Below, piece by piece: positions 1 to 11,872 of a stretch of DNA of 64,000 nucleotides. Each line of letters opens with the position of its first letter. The first letter of the stretch is position 1. The position numbers and the translations under genes are program-made. The DNA comes from Zygnema cylindricum (Eukaryota; Streptophyta; Zygnematophyceae; Zygnematales; Zygnemataceae). Where the stretch lies: assembly GCA_037447655.1 (NCBI GenBank), contig JBBHKE010000946.1:1-64000 (forward strand), written 5' to 3'. Below the pieces are notes generated by a model that worked only from the letters and a program-made list of their open reading frames with translations, had not been told where the DNA came from and searched no databases.

Positions 1-190
1 ATTTTAATTAAATATATAAACCCTAATATAAAATTCCCGTAAACCTCAGGATAGCCAAGGTAGCCATGGCTCTAGCTTCCTCTCCAATTTCTCAGTGACT
101 GCGACAAGTTTGAGAGTTGGAGAGAGAGAAGTTAGAGATAGACTGCCTCGACTTCTATATTTCTTTTCAGACCTAGAAAATACTAATAAA
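1..190 (-). mobile_element. LTR relic, cut by the window edge
   Basis: Positions 60-190 resemble, with many changes, the outer end of the LTRs at 57.0, 60.1 and 63.1 kb: an ATGGCTCTA-like block, a 'GACTGC.ACAAG' block, an 'AGACTGCCTC' block and a closing GACCTAGAAAATACT. The orientation is the same as in that array (element on minus). It is opposite to the copia relic that follows, so it is probably a separate insertion. The rest lies outside the window. Confidence 0.5.
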
Positions 191-986
191 ACCATTAGTT
201 TCTACACGTATATGAGGGGAGTGTCTTCTAGGTACTTAGTTTATTTTGTGGAAGCTTGTTTCCGTATGTACCACAATTAGAGTGAAAGTGAACAATGAGG
301 GATTACACTTTGTATCACATTCACGGGACACGTGTCAGCAAACTGAATAAGACACTCTTTATGGTTCGGTTCTACGACTCAGATTCACTGGAAGATCGAG
401 GTGTCACTCATAGTTTCATCTTGGATGAAACTTCTAAAAGATGGACGGTGAAGATATGCTGCCGACAAACGTTGGTCAAAAGAGACAACGTTTGTGATTA
501 TCTAACGTGTTTTGTACACTATAGTGTGACGTAACATATCCGTGTTTTGTGCATAAGCATGTTTTGTTTGATTAAGGACTCAGTTCAGATTTATTCTGTA
601 TGGCATACCTTGACATATTTAGGTATCCTTCTTAGCGATATTATTTATGCATGGCTGATATGCCTTCTTAACTTGGTTAGGATAGTGAGTTGATGCTAGC
701 TTTCAGAAGGATACATCTTTTAGGTGTAAGAATAGGACTTAACCATTTTCAGAATTAGGAACTTGTTGTATCAAATTATGCTTGAGCATTTTGATAAATT
801 TGACTAAGAGTTTCTCTTCGATATGTTTGTAGATTTTTGTGTAAATTTGTGCTTCTGTTCTTCAATGTATTATCTGCATTTTGTCAGATTTGTAGCCTAA
901 TTGGTTGCCTTATTTGTCTTTGGCTCTCCTCCAAAGTTGTATGTTTTTGTGAGCATCTGTGAGAGCTTCTTGCTTGTCTTAATTAT
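191..986. other. No recognised gene; possible 5' part of the copia relic
   Basis: AT-rich sequence between an LTR relic and the first copia gag codons. It may contain the decayed LTR and leader of the copia element at 987-4966, but I could not find a matching copy downstream of 4966 to prove it. Short reading frames here have no recognisable content. Confidence 0.3.
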
Positions 987-1460
987 GTGATAACTACTCT
1001 TGCCTCATATTCATCTTCACTGGGTGAAGTAGCCACAGAACAACACGTTACGGGCCCGACCTCACGGATACCAGTTTTTGATGGAAGGAAATACCTTTAT
1101 TTGTTTTATTTGGTTGAGTCTTATTTTACTCAGGTTAAACTATTTGATGTAGGTGGGAAAAATCAGCAGGCTTTGCATCTCTTAAAGTTAATGATTTTAT
1201 AATATTTACTTATGTCACATATCAAGATCAAAAAGACATCATAAATAAATTTATATTTGAAAGCTAATGCCCGGCATGAGATTATTACAGCTAGGAATAT
1301 TATTTGGGACTATAGATATACAAGTGGTAGCATGGCTGAATATTGTAATGGACTTAGACTTTTGTTGACAGAGAATGCATGTTCAAGGGGGAAATTCTCT
1401 CTTTATCATCAAGCTATTATTCTTATGCAATGTCTTCCTGAACAATATAAAAAAGCCTAG
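987..1460 (+). pseudogene. Copia gag remnant
   Basis: The first piece contains the gag N-terminal signature of this family, 'GPTSRIPVFDGRKY', matching 'GPPSRVPMFDGTDF' in the gag encoded at 60-62 kb. The second piece (1257-1460) carries 'SGSMAEYCNGLRLLL', matching 'GGSMTEFCNDIAVLY' of the same gag. The pieces are in broken frames and no zinc knuckle is recognisable between 1460 and 2295. Confidence 0.75.
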
Positions 1461-2014
1461 GCAAATTTACAAAAATTAAATAAGTCAGCCTGGAATCTAG
1501 CAATAGCTATTGAACTAGTCATAGTGGAAAAGTCAACAGTTAAAGCTCTTAATCAAGGAAATTCTTTTGAAGCTTTCAATGCTCACTATCAAGGAAACAG
1601 ATCTCAGGGTTACCAAGGTTTTGAACCAGTTAAGCGGACATCTGTACAAACAGTGTCCTAAATTTCTTAAAGCATTTCTTAAAGCTTGTGAGACAGGTGT
1701 GTTCAGAAATGGATGGAAGTCGAAAGGGATCTACACACCACAAAGACCACCTTTTACATCAGCGACACCTCTTTCGAAAACTGAGGCGTTTTCAACTGAC
1801 ACACCGAAGCCGGAGTCGGTTGAAATGTGGAGGATGTTGTCAGTTTTCCAAAAACCGATGATAAGAGTTCTTTGCTCTTGCAAAACTGATGGAAGGAGAC
1901 AAAGAAAATGGGTGGATCATGGACTCCGAAAGTTCTTCTCATATGCGCTGGAACAAGGCTTCCTTCATAGATCTGAAACCTATCCAACTAGGCAGATCAA
2001 CTATGCTTGTGATG

Positions 2015-2205
2015 CCACAGTTGAAGGAAAAGCTCAAGGAACTATCATCCTTATGTGTGAGATAGATGGACAGGCAAAAGCTCAAAGAACTGTCATCCTT
2101 ATATGTGAGATAGATGTCATCCTTATGTGTGAGATAGATGGACACGCAAAAGCTCAAAGAACTGTCATCCTTATATGTGAGATAGATCTTAAAGGTGAGA
2201 TAGAT
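2015..2205 (+). repeat. Tandem duplication inside the copia relic
   Basis: The phrase CATCCTTATRTGTGAGATAG recurs four times and GCAAAAGCTCAAAGAACTGT twice, giving a local tandem expansion with units of about 45 and 72 bp. It lies between gag and integrase remnants and breaks the polyprotein further. Confidence 0.8.
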
Positions 2206-2295
2206 GGACAGGCAGTTCCTTACCTCTTTATGATGTGTTGTATGTCCCTTGGTTCAAAAAGGATTTGTTTTCTACCTCAGTTGCAAAAAGTATAG

Positions 2296-2975
2296 GTTTT
2301 GAAATACTATTTAAAAATGACATGGTAGGAGTTAAACTTGGTCAACAACAGTCAAATATTTGTGATGGCTGTGCTTAAGGCAAGCTTCATAAACTTCCCT
2401 TACCTCAAGCCGCTGATTTTAGAGCAACTAACCTCTTGGAACTTATTCATTCACATTTGTGGGGACCCTCCAAAATACCATCTCTTGCTGGGAGCAAATA
2501 CTTTGTCACATTCAAAGACGACCTCTTCAGATTCAGCAGGATCTATTTCATGAAGGAGAAAAATGAGGTCTTCACTCATTTCCAACACTTTCGGATTTGG
2601 GCAGAGAAGCTTTATGGCAGATCCATTCTTTCCTTAACATCTAATAATGGAGGTGAATATACTTCCAATGAATTTGGTGCTTATTTAAAATAAAATGGTA
2701 TCTCTCATTAATTTACTGTTTTATATACTCATGAGCAGAATGGAGTTTCAGAAAGGCTAAATAGAACTCTATCTGAGAGTGTTAAATCTATGATGGCAGA
2801 TAACGGAATAGATACTAAGATTTGGGCTAAAGCTTACCAAACTGGAGCCTATATAGGGAATATATTAGAAACAAGATTTGTTCAAGGAAAGACACCTTAT
2901 GAAGTGTGGAACGGTAGAAAACCAGATTGTCAATCACTTCAAAGTAATTGGCAGTTAGTACTTTGTACTGAATAA
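2296..2975 (+). pseudogene. Copia integrase remnant with altered catalytic site
   Basis: The segment starts with a GAG-pre-integrase trace (CDGCA stop GKLHKLPLP) and continues into the integrase core 'LWGPSKIPSLAGSKYFVTF' with the first catalytic region 'TFKDDLFRFS'. The second catalytic motif, normally SDNGGE, reads 'TSNNGGEY', so the acidic residue is Asn. The third region 'EQNGVSERLNRTL' keeps its Glu but follows an in-frame stop near 2692. The tail 'GKTPYEVWNGRKPD' is typical of copia integrases. It cannot be functional as written. Confidence 0.85.
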
Positions 2976-3417
2976 TTTACCAAATTGGAAACTGAGTCCA
3001 AAATCTAAACCTGGAATCTCCATAGGATATCATGATGAATTTGTAGGATAGAGAGTGTATTGTCCTAATAAACATACCATCCAGATTGCCAAAAATATTC
3101 AGGTGAAGGATGAGAGTGACTTCATAAATATATTTAGAATAGATGAAAATGAGACGAAAGGAAAATTGCAGGAATATGTCATCTTGGATCAGATTCATTT
3201 TCAATCTTCTGCAACTACTACTTTTTCTTCTACTGGAGCCCAAAATACTGGAGTACAACCAACAATTGCTCAAGCAAAAGCAGCTGATACTTCTCTTCCT
3301 CGACCTCTGGTTGGATATCAGAATCCAACAATTCCAGCCTCAGATTTTCCGGTGGGAAGAAGACAAAGTTCTCGCTTGGGGGGAGAACAAGTTCAATATG
3401 TTTTTTTTGCAAGCATC

Positions 3418-4214
3418 AAGGAGCCTCTTACCATTGAGGAAGCATTTTCTATTTTTGAAAAGGATCATTGGATTGCAGCTGCAAATGATGAGATGAAGTT
3501 TATTATGGAAGCTCAAACGTGGGAGCTTGTGGAACTCCCACCAGATTGGAAAAGCCATTGGCGGCAAGTGGGTCTTCAAAGTGAAGCTCAACCCAGACAG
3601 CAACATTGAAAGGTATAGAGCGCATCACCATTCAAAGGTATAAAGCTTGGCTGGTTGCAAAGCGCTTTAGTCAGAACGAGGCAATAGATTTCTCTCATGT
3701 TGTCAGGTTTCCCACTGTTAGAGTCTTACCATCCTTAGTTGCAATTGAGAACATGGAGTTGCATCAAATAGATGTTAAAAATGCTTTCTTGCATTGAGAC
3801 TTAGAGGAAGTGATTTATATGAAACAACCTGAAGGGTATGCAGAAAAAAGAAAGGAAAATCTAGTCAGTAAATTGTTGAAATCGTTGTATGGATTGAAAT
3901 AGGCTCCACGACAGTGGAATCTAAAGTTAGATGAGTTTTTTACCAGTCTTGGTTTCACAAAGATCATCTCACATCACTCTGCTTATGTCATGGAAGGAGA
4001 AGATGGTGTGATTTATGTCGGAGTATATGTGGATGATCTACTGCTTATCAGTAAATCTATAAATGAGATAAATAAGATAAAAGCAGCTCTGGATGCCAAG
4101 TTTGAAATGAAGGACTTAGGTGAGGCAACGTATATCCTAGGCATTCATGTAAAGAGAGATAAGAATCAGAGGGTGATTATCTCACTCAAAGAGAAGTTAT
4201 TGGAAATGTACTAG
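3418..4214 (+). pseudogene. Copia reverse transcriptase remnant
   Basis: The pre-RT motif 'EPLTIEEAFSIFEKDHWIAA' is followed by 'AWLVAKRFSQNEAIDFSHV', the first catalytic block 'HQIDVKNAFLH' and the catalytic box 'YVGVYVDDLLLIS' (4015-4050). A TGA replaces the Gly codon after AFLH (3795-3797) and a TAG replaces the Gln codon in 'LYGLKQAPR' (near 3898). There are further frame changes around 3540-3610. Identification is firm; function is excluded. Confidence 0.9.
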
Positions 4215-4693
4215 AAAGATGAAGCAATTGGAAATGTATTAGAAAGATTTGGCATGGCAGAGGCAAAGGGGAGTGCCACCCCTATAGAGTTCAGGCAAAA
4301 AGTGGAAGGAAAAGACACATATGGAGGAATGCTACTCGAGGATGACATTGAACCATAGGGAGTCAAAATTCGTGTCCAAAATTCTTTACAGAAAAACTGG
4401 TTGGGATTCTTATATACGTTATGAAATGCACACGTCATGATATTGCAGCGGCAGTTGGAGCATTGAGTTGAAGCCTTCAAAATCCGAAGAGATCAGATTG
4501 AGAGGCAGCAAAACAAGTTCTCACATATCTTCCAGGAACATGAGATCTCCAACTTTCTCTCGAATGAGATGAATTGAAGATCAGCACCTGGAGCAATGCG
4601 AGTTATGGTGATATTCCATGCCGACCCTCTACCACCAGATTCATTCTGAAGATCGGTGATGGTACTTGCTGCGGGACCAGCAAGCTCTAAAAG

Positions 4694-4966
4694 GTGAGTG
4701 CTCAGTCAACCATTGAAGCTGAATACATGGCAGCTAGCTCAGCTGTCAAGGAACTTCTTTTGATAAAGTCTCTTTTACAAAAACTGAAATTTATGCAGTC
4801 AAGTCCTCACGTCATATGGTGTGACAATCAAGCTGCCATTGCTATTGCTTCTAATCGAAGCCATCTATTCAAAAGTAAGCATATTGATATTAAATTACAC
4901 TTTGTGAGGGAAAAGGTGATGGCTAGAATTCTGAAGCTTAGTTTGTTGACATCACATTGGTGTTAA
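4694..4966 (+). pseudogene. Copia RNase H remnant
   Basis: It encodes 'SAQSTIEAEYMAASSAVKEL' followed by 'IWCDNQAAIAIASN' and 'KHIDIKLHFVREKV', the RNase H signature at the end of copia polyproteins. The terminal 'ADILTKPLP' tail is missing. The region between RT and RNase H (4215-4690) is too decayed to read. Confidence 0.88.
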
Positions 4967-6889
4967 ATTAGTCCTTTTGAAATTGGCTCACTACTTCCTC
5001 CCACTTGCATGTTAAAGGTTGACAATGTCCAACCTGTTGAAGGTATGCCTCTATCGAGTGGCATGGATAGCAAGTGCCTAGTCACCTTAGTGTTTATGGG
5101 ATATGTTATGTTCTCCTATCGCAAATTTAGACCATGGAAACACCCCCATGATTACCGCATCTCTGGCTATGATCATGGCAAGTAAATATTAATAAATGAG
5201 CATCTTAAGTATACCTATAGAATTTAAGACATCCTTAGGAATTGTTCCCTAATTTTAAACATTAGTAGAGGTCAACAAGGCTCCAACAATGCACAACACT
5301 TGATTCAAACTCACAAAGTACTCAACATTGACAAAATGTATTTCCCAAACGTCCCACATATAGTAACCCAATTCACAAGTTACGTTACAAACCATGCCCC
5401 TTATTATGCAAATCTTTGTGCGTTGTACAAATTTGTTTCGCATGCTCCGTTACTCCTGTTTAAATGCGTTCGTGGGATCCGCAAACTGATTCATTCCCAA
5501 CATAGGGTAATGTGGATATATCGAGTGGCGATGATGACGCTTCGTACTACGTTGTCGAACGGAACTCATACCGAACCCCCAATAACTATGCCCTATTCAT
5601 AGCAAAAAAAAATTATAGACCTTCTCTTCTATCTATTCCTTCTCCCAACCCCTGTCTACTTCTGTGATTCACTACATAGGACACCTTTGCGGTGTATGGT
5701 TGTGTCATCGCTACACCCGTCTGCAGCCACAGGCCCGTGTGCTGGACCCAACCTAACAAGCCTCACGTCTTATGCTCACACATTCATTCTTGATTTCCTT
5801 ACACATATTATCTTCGTTATCTATTTTAGAGTTCTTATATATATTTAAGCACTTGATATATATCTCAAACCCCAACTCAGATTAGAAGCCCAGATATGTG
5901 CCTTAAACCCTCACAAGAAAGGGACTTTTAGTTCTTGGACCACTCAGTGCCTCCTACGCCACACAAATACTATCATTTAGAAGGCAAAAAAACCATATAA
6001 AAAAAGATCTAATATTTTCTGACACGAAATAAGTATCGAGCTGGCAGAGATGTAACAAGAGTCATCAGAGATACAAAAAAGTATATAGTTGTCAGAAATA
6101 TAACAAGTATCGAGCTGCCAAAATTACCTCTGTGAGGACTTTTGCCTCTATAACCGAATGAACTGAATGTGAACTGAAACAATGTCAAAGTGCATGGAAC
6201 ATCTAGGCGTCAAAAAACTAAACTGAAAAATAGAAGTGACGCAACATAAGACCCGTGCTAATTGAGAATTGTGAAGTCTTACCTCAAACTAACATAAAAC
6301 TCCGCACTAAATAAGACTTCTGAAGTCTAACATCAAGATTTTTTTTTTTTTTGGAAATTACTGTTTTCAGCTTTTCTTTTTGGTATGTTAACCCTCGAAA
6401 CTACTATAGAGCCTCGAAAAGAAGGGAAGAGGAAAAAATGAAGACGAAAATTTGTAGTTAAATATGAGTGGATTGAAGAGAGGGGGGGAGGGAGAAGTAA
6501 GAAAACATAAGGAACACATTGTTACAAAGGCATTCAAAAAGAAAAAAAACAAGACGTACATTCCAGAAAATTCTTCAAATTCAAAAAATAAAAACAAATA
6601 GTTGACTCGTCTACAAGTCGAATGCTCCTTCAGTGTAACAGAATTATCCACATTCTCCTTGGAAAATTTTTGTAATCTCTTACTAAAAGGTCTCTCACAT
6701 CTCCATTCCCTATCGCTATTTCCCATCTCTAACCCTTTCTATTTTATAGATAAAGTTAAAAAAAAAGGAAAAAGGGTAGATAATTTAGCATACTATGATG
6801 CCTTTCATCAAAAGTAAAAAATTAATGAAAGCAAAGATGAAACAAAAACAAAAAAGTCCATATGAGCAACATAAAACGAGGATTTTTGT
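4967..6889. other. Intergenic, no recognised feature
   Basis: I see no gene here on either strand. The start may still be copia 3' sequence. The last few hundred bases lie downstream of the minus-strand P450 and should include its 3' UTR. Homopolymer runs occur at about 6341 (T12) and 6756. Confidence 0.4.
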
Positions 6890-9338
6890 TTAGAATCTCG
6901 GTTTAGCAATAGCTTCCAAAGGCTTCAAGGGCGGAACCGTAAGGCCCATTTTTTCAGTGGTATCAATTGGCTCCAATCCCGTCGACCAATCAAATCGATG
7001 TACCATATGTGCAACCATAAGAGTTACCATTGTACTTCCGACATTCATTCCGGGAAACATTCTTCGACCAGCTCCAAAAGGTATAAACGAAAAATGTTGC
7101 CCCCGAAAGTCGGTTGGATTATCCAAAAACCTCTCCGGTTTGAAATCAAACGGATCCGGCCAATACTTTTCGTTGTGGCTAATAGCCCAAGCGTTAATCA
7201 TCATCATTGTGTTATTCGGTACGGAATATTTCCCTCCTAATTTCACTTCCTCAAAATTCAAGTGTGGAATTAACGGCCCCGGTGGATGCAACCGTAACGT
7301 CTCCTTTACGACTGCTTTGAGGTACGGAAGTTCAAGGAGCCGATTCTCGAGTTCAAAATCATCAAATTCGAAGATAGGATCAATTTCTGACTGTAGTCGT
7401 GACATTTTTTCGGGATGGCGGAGAAGTTCTAACAGAGCCCATTCTGTGGTAACAGAAGTAGTATCTGCTCCACCTAACACCATATCTTTAAGAACTCCCA
7501 GAATTACTTCTTCATCAATGGGTTCAGATTCCTTAGCCAAAATTAAAGAATCGCATAAATCTTTAGCCAATGGCGCGCTCCCATCCGATTCTATTTTTGC
7601 TATTTCCAGTTTTTTCTCGTGCTCCCTCACATGGAGAGTGAAATATGCATCCAAATCACGACCTAACTTTAAAGAGAGAGCGTGAATTCCGTGAAGGTCA
7701 AGAAAACGGAAAATAGGTATGAAATCGCCAATATTAGCTCCAGCTAGGATTCGAAAAATATCCTCCATCCACTGAAAAAATTTGTCGCCTTCAGGATTTG
7801 AACGTCCAGGAATGCTCGATTCAAACCTTTTTCCGACACAGATTCTTAAAGTATGGTTCATTGCAGCCCGGGAAATGTGATTTCGAAGACCGACAAAACC
7901 TCCTCGAAGTTGTGATTCATCTCCAATTGCATCACACATTCTACGAACTTCGTCCAATCGCAATGGTTTCCACATGTCAACATGTCGTTTGTTGAAAAGG
8001 TTGACGGCACAAAGCCTCCGAACCACTTTCAAATGTGGACCGGCCGGGGAAAACAAAATGTCTTTTCCTGGACAGATATCCATTTTTTTTTGTTTTTTTG
8101 CAATGATAAATTTCAGAGACTGTCAGAATAAAAATCACCAACCACAATGGGTGTAAAGTGGTTTGGGATTTTTGCTATTTTCAAACCCGAGAAAGATAGC
8201 TTGAATTTGCAAAAAATGCTACATTTTCACCCATAAACTAACACAAAAATAACATTGAGAACATGTGCGTAAATTTCCAAAGAAAACTCACAGAAATACT
8301 CAATATATTACTTAATCTGCATTCATATAGTATGTTTAGCGTTGATTTTTAATTCGCTGTCATGGAAACCAGCAGCATTTACGACAACACTAATAATTGT
8401 AATTTGAATATTTACCTTGGCAAGCAGTTGCATATGCAAATGCGACCTCAGCACTTTGATATAGTCAACCCAATTATGACATTGGCATCAACATTGTGAA
8501 TGCTGGCGTCAACATGGAGAGCGAAATTGTACCTACATTTGAATGTTTATGTAACTGACTTTATAATTTCCGCTACAATTACTTTTGAATTGAAACTGGC
8601 ATTGACATATTGACATTAACATTGATATTAACATTGAAAAACGTAACACCATTGCCCTTTGTCATTTAAAATTGACATTGACAATACTATTGCAATTTAG
8701 TTCGATATCGATGATGGCATTGACAACAGTAACATGAACTACATGAAGACGTTAAAACTCATAACAAGAGGCGTTTTAACATCTATACTCCCAAAAACAA
8801 TCTCCAAACTCATATTTAGTTTGTACCCAGCCAATTACTAAATGATTTCATATTAAAAAAAAAAAAAAAATCCACGTCCAAAAATATGCATAAACTCAGA
8901 TACATAAACATTCGTATCTCGAACTTCCGATACCAGATATCTTAAAAATAAAGAAAACACCCTAACCTTAAAATATCCCAAAATCCTACCTTTATTCGAA
9001 AGTATTGAAGCTGTCGCGGAAAGCCATCGCGAGCAACAAGAAGAATCAAAATCTTTGAGAACTTCCTTCGCCATTTCTGGACTGGAAATGATAACCACAG
9101 GCAAAGACCCGAAATAGAGTGTCATGATTGGTCCGTACAAATCCGACAATTTGGACAATCCACGGAATACCAGAATATCCGCAGCGATTTGCGGAAAGTT
9201 TCCGATGATTGGCCAGGGTCGGGGCCCGGGCGGCATGCGAGGAGAAGAACGGAGAAATAGGAAATGCAGGGGGAGGAGGAGGAGAAGGAGGAAGGGTAAG
9301 AGGAGGAGCCATGGCCATAAGGGAATCATAGTAGCCAT
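6890..9338 (-). CDS. Cytochrome P450 (CYP71-clan-like) lacking the heme Cys
   Basis: Two exons, 9338..8990 and 8067..6890, joined in phase 1 (donor G|GTAGG, acceptor TCCAG|GA), give about 508 residues, normal for a microsomal plant P450. The start at 9338 has a good context and matches the intact paralogue at 23271. Visible parts: an N-terminal membrane anchor, hinge PPGPRPWP, I-helix 'LGGADTTSVTTEW', K-helix 'KETLRLHP' (ExxR), 'PERF', and heme loop 'FIPFGAGRRMFPG'. The invariant thiolate Cys is Phe (TTT, 7057..7055, residue about 454), where the paralogue has TGT. Without the Cys a normal P450 cannot bind heme as thiolate, so monooxygenase activity is not expected even though the frame is open. 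It could be a young pseudogene or a repurposed protein. The family cannot be assigned without a tree; the loop and C-terminus recall CYP98-type enzymes. Confidence 0.88.
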
Positions 9339-9422
9339 GGCGGTTAGTTTAAAGAGGATAAATTTGAAAGAGGGAGAAGGCAAGGGAAAGAGGGAAAGGG
9401 AAGGCGAGAGAGAGGCGGCCTG
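9339..9422 (-). promoter_or_regulatory. Pyrimidine-rich 5' leader of the minus-strand P450
   Basis: On the coding strand the bases directly before the ATG are almost pure C and T (CTTTCCC, CTTCTCCC blocks). Comparable CT-rich leaders precede the start codons of the three other P450s here. It is probably 5' UTR or core promoter sequence (Y-patch-like); no TATA box was assigned. Confidence 0.45.
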
Positions 9423-9689
9423 AAAATTACATTAAGGCTTCTTGTGCTATTTCTGTCGAATCTATCCTGGACGGCAAAATTCGGTCATAAATTTGTAGCC
9501 TTTTGCCTTTTCTAACAATCGAACAAATGAACCAATCAAAAACGCCCGAGACTGATTTGCCGCAATCCTTTTGTTTCGGAGAAATTTCCATCGGAACATA
9601 TTTTAATGTGCTACTTCGTCGGGACGCCAAAAGTTGATCGTCTCGTAAAGTGAGAAAATGACTGTGCGCAACACTTTTGTTTACATGTG

Positions 9690-9895
9690 GTTGCAGCAGT
9701 TTTGTTACTGTAAACCTTCGCCGGCCGTGTGAATTTTTGATTTTATTATGAAGGTCAACGTTCGCATGCGCGGCAGAATTTTAACCGGTTGTAACAATAT
9801 TTTGAAAGTCAAAACTGTTCAACTAACTGACCGTCAAATTTAAACTCAACGGTACTTTAATTGTACCAATGTGTACTTCAAACGTACAATCTTTT
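9690..9895 (+). repeat. Dispersed repeat, inverse copy at 46.4-46.6 kb
   Basis: Blocks such as GTTACTGTAAACCT, GTGTGAATTTTT, GTAACAATATTTTG and GACCGTCAAATTT reappear in reverse complement at 46440-46640, in the same order and with similar spacing. It lies just upstream of the P450 leader, so that gene's distal promoter is repeat-derived. Confidence 0.65.
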
Positions 9896-9949
9896 GACAA
9901 TGTGACGTAAGTGACATGTGAAATGCAACGAGGCCGAAAATTCGAAATG

Positions 9950-10350
9950 GTTCTAAAATTTTAAAACGGAACGACAAAAAAGCGGCGGCAACTTTGTCCA
10001 CTTTGGGAGCGTGACGGGATAATTTCGGCGGATTCGCATTCACATTGGCGGAAGGCACATCCTATGCCACGTGTAGGCATTCGAACAAGCGATCATCGAT
10101 TGAAGCTTTTTCGATTTTTCCACGTGGACAATTTATTGCACGTTCATTCTTTTGTCCCTCTTTGACGATATTCACCATACAAAGGGTTCGCGAGATGGCG
10201 TCTCGGATTAAAAAATCGGATTGACGCCCAAAACCATGCAGTAAAGATGTTTTTCCTAAAATAAAAATTGGAAGGTACGGATTGGTACGAAACAGTACGG
10301 CCCTCAGTAAACAACCTCACTTTTTCGCTAACGGAAGTCCGGCCTCATTG
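9950..10350 (+). repeat. Dispersed repeat, second copy at 42.96-43.39 kb
   Basis: It shares GTGACGGGATAATTTCGGCG, GGCGTCTCGG, AAAGATGTTTT and the terminal CTCAGTAAACA...TTTTCGCTAA.GGAAGTCC with 42960-43390. The shared right end (TTCGCTAA.GGAAGTCC..CC) resembles the TIR of the Tourist-like elements nearby, so it is probably another family of that kind. Confidence 0.65.
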
Positions 10351-10714
10351 TAGTAATCTGTCGGCTACAGAATCGGGTCGATTTTCTTCCCGGTACTTTA
10401 CTTCTTTGTTCGATTTCGCGTTACTGTAGTTTTGTAATGTTTCGTCTAGCTTTTAGAAACGTTTGACCGTACGTCTATGTCAGTACGATAGTACAGTATA
10501 CCGTGTATTGCTAGTAGTGTTGATAATTTTTCGTCAACTAAAACATTTTCTTTCCGTACACAATTGTTCTATTTTCATATGGAGACAGCCAATCGGAAGC
10601 TGAGATCTTACCTTTAATTCCCAACCGTCAGATCGAAAAACCGACATGCGTGTACGGAGAAAAGATGTTTAAAGAGAAAAAACATTAAAGTTAAGAGCGT
10701 TGCACGGTGTACAG

Positions 10715-10917
10715 TACACCTTGAATCGTTATTAGCGTGTAGAAATTATTAGTGTAAAGAAAAAATTAGCGTCATTCATTCTAATTTAGTTCCAAGAGAC
10801 GTGGCAGACTATGGTCCACGTACTTAAATAGTGTAGTTTATTATATTTAAAGTATCAATGTCAAAATTTTGGGGTGCCGATATAGCGTACATAAGGCTAA
10901 TGACGATTCACGGTGTA
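10715..10917. mobile_element. MITE family 1, complete short copy
   Basis: 203 bp with TIRs of the form TACACC..GAATCGTTATTAGCG and its inverse CTAATGACGATTCACGGTGTA. The interior holds TGGCAGACTATGGTCCACGT and GGGGTGCCGATATAGCGTAC, which recur in the copies at 18.7, 22.6 and 47.1 kb. No coding capacity. Confidence 0.8.
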
Positions 10918-11035
10918 CTGTACACCGCGAATCGTAATTATAGTAAAAAAAGTAGAAAAGATAATTAGAGTTATTTACTCTAATTTGTGTGATAGAACTT
11001 TCTCAAAACGGAATTTTACTCTAATTTATCAATGA

Positions 11036-11872
11036 GGGTGACGTTCCATCAGGCGAAAAGTGGCGTAGTTTACAGAAATCCGCGACCCTCCGTACCAAAT
11101 CGTACCGCCTATTTTGTTTTTATACAAAAAACAACATAACAGAGAATCTTGCCGATACTTTCCGAAGGTCTTGGAGGTAACAATGGTTTTCGGATGTTCA
11201 TCTGCGAGGAGTTCGCTTCATTTTTTTCTGTAACTATCAACCCACCTCGAGGAGGTGGGGTTGGCAAGTCTTGGAGGTAATAATGGCCATCAAATGTTCA
11301 TCTGCGAGGAGTTCGCTTCATTTTTTTCTGTAACTATCAACCCACCTCGAGGAGGAGGGTTGGCAGATACAGAAAAAAAAAGTTCTTGACACGCTAGACG
11401 ATTAAGCTACGTGTCATGATGGAAAAACAACGAAAAAACTTAAGATTTGCACATGACATGCGCTTTCCAAAATACAACCGAAAATAAAAACGAAATTTCG
11501 TAAGATTCCTTCGTCACGCTATTTCGGTAAATTTTGTTTGTCTCACTATTTCTCTCAAAGGACTTTCGTTATGTTCGAAAACAAAAACCCTAATAAATGA
11601 GCAGGCGTACAGACTGGCGTCTGCAAAAAGAATAAAAGTTTTGACGTATGATTACTTCGTATGCGGACAAATGGTACGAAAGTGAAGATTTGAAGCTAAG
11701 TTTGTCGGTGCCAAAAATCTAAAAGATATTCAATATCAGATTGTAGCTTGCCTGGCGCCAATCATTTTAGAACACGTGGCTTACAGACTCTACGTGATAG
11801 AACATCGACTCAATCGACCCGGTCTGTAGAGTTTGCCGTACAATTACAAAAACGTATGATGGAACTTCATCC
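11036..11872 (+). mobile_element. Tourist/Harbinger-like element, first copy
   Basis: 837 bp with TIRs GGGTGACGTTCCATCA and TGATGGAACTTCATCC. It is flanked by TGA on the left and TAA on the right. The uninterrupted MITE at 13069 has a single TAA there, so this is a 3-bp TAA duplication with one later change. TIRs beginning GGG plus a 3-bp T-A target fit the PIF/Harbinger (Tourist) group. No transposase is encoded. Confidence 0.78.
11168..11366 (+). repeat. Two-copy 100-bp tandem duplication
   Basis: The unit beginning GTCTTGGAGGTAA and ending with the inverted motif CAACCCACCTCGAGGAGG is present twice, 100 bp apart, inside the Tourist-like element. The copies differ at few positions, so the duplication is younger than the element. 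Confidence 0.85.

Larger units (their letters stand above)
987..4966 (+). mobile_element. Decayed Ty1/copia retrotransposon body
   Basis: Fragments of a copia polyprotein occur in canonical order on one strand: gag, GAG-pre-integrase, integrase, reverse transcriptase and RNase H. Order gag-INT-RT-RH is diagnostic for Ty1/copia rather than Ty3. The frame is broken repeatedly (for example TGA at 3795 and TAG near 3898), and parts of gag, the protease and the RT/RNase H linker are not recognisable. I found no convincing pair of LTRs, so only the body is reported. It is an old, non-autonomous relic. Confidence 0.9.

Noticed and set aside
8853-8989. Extension of P450 exon 1 beyond the donor (23617-23636 likewise)
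   Set aside because: The homologous genes all splice at this point in phase 1 and the extra codons are not conserved.
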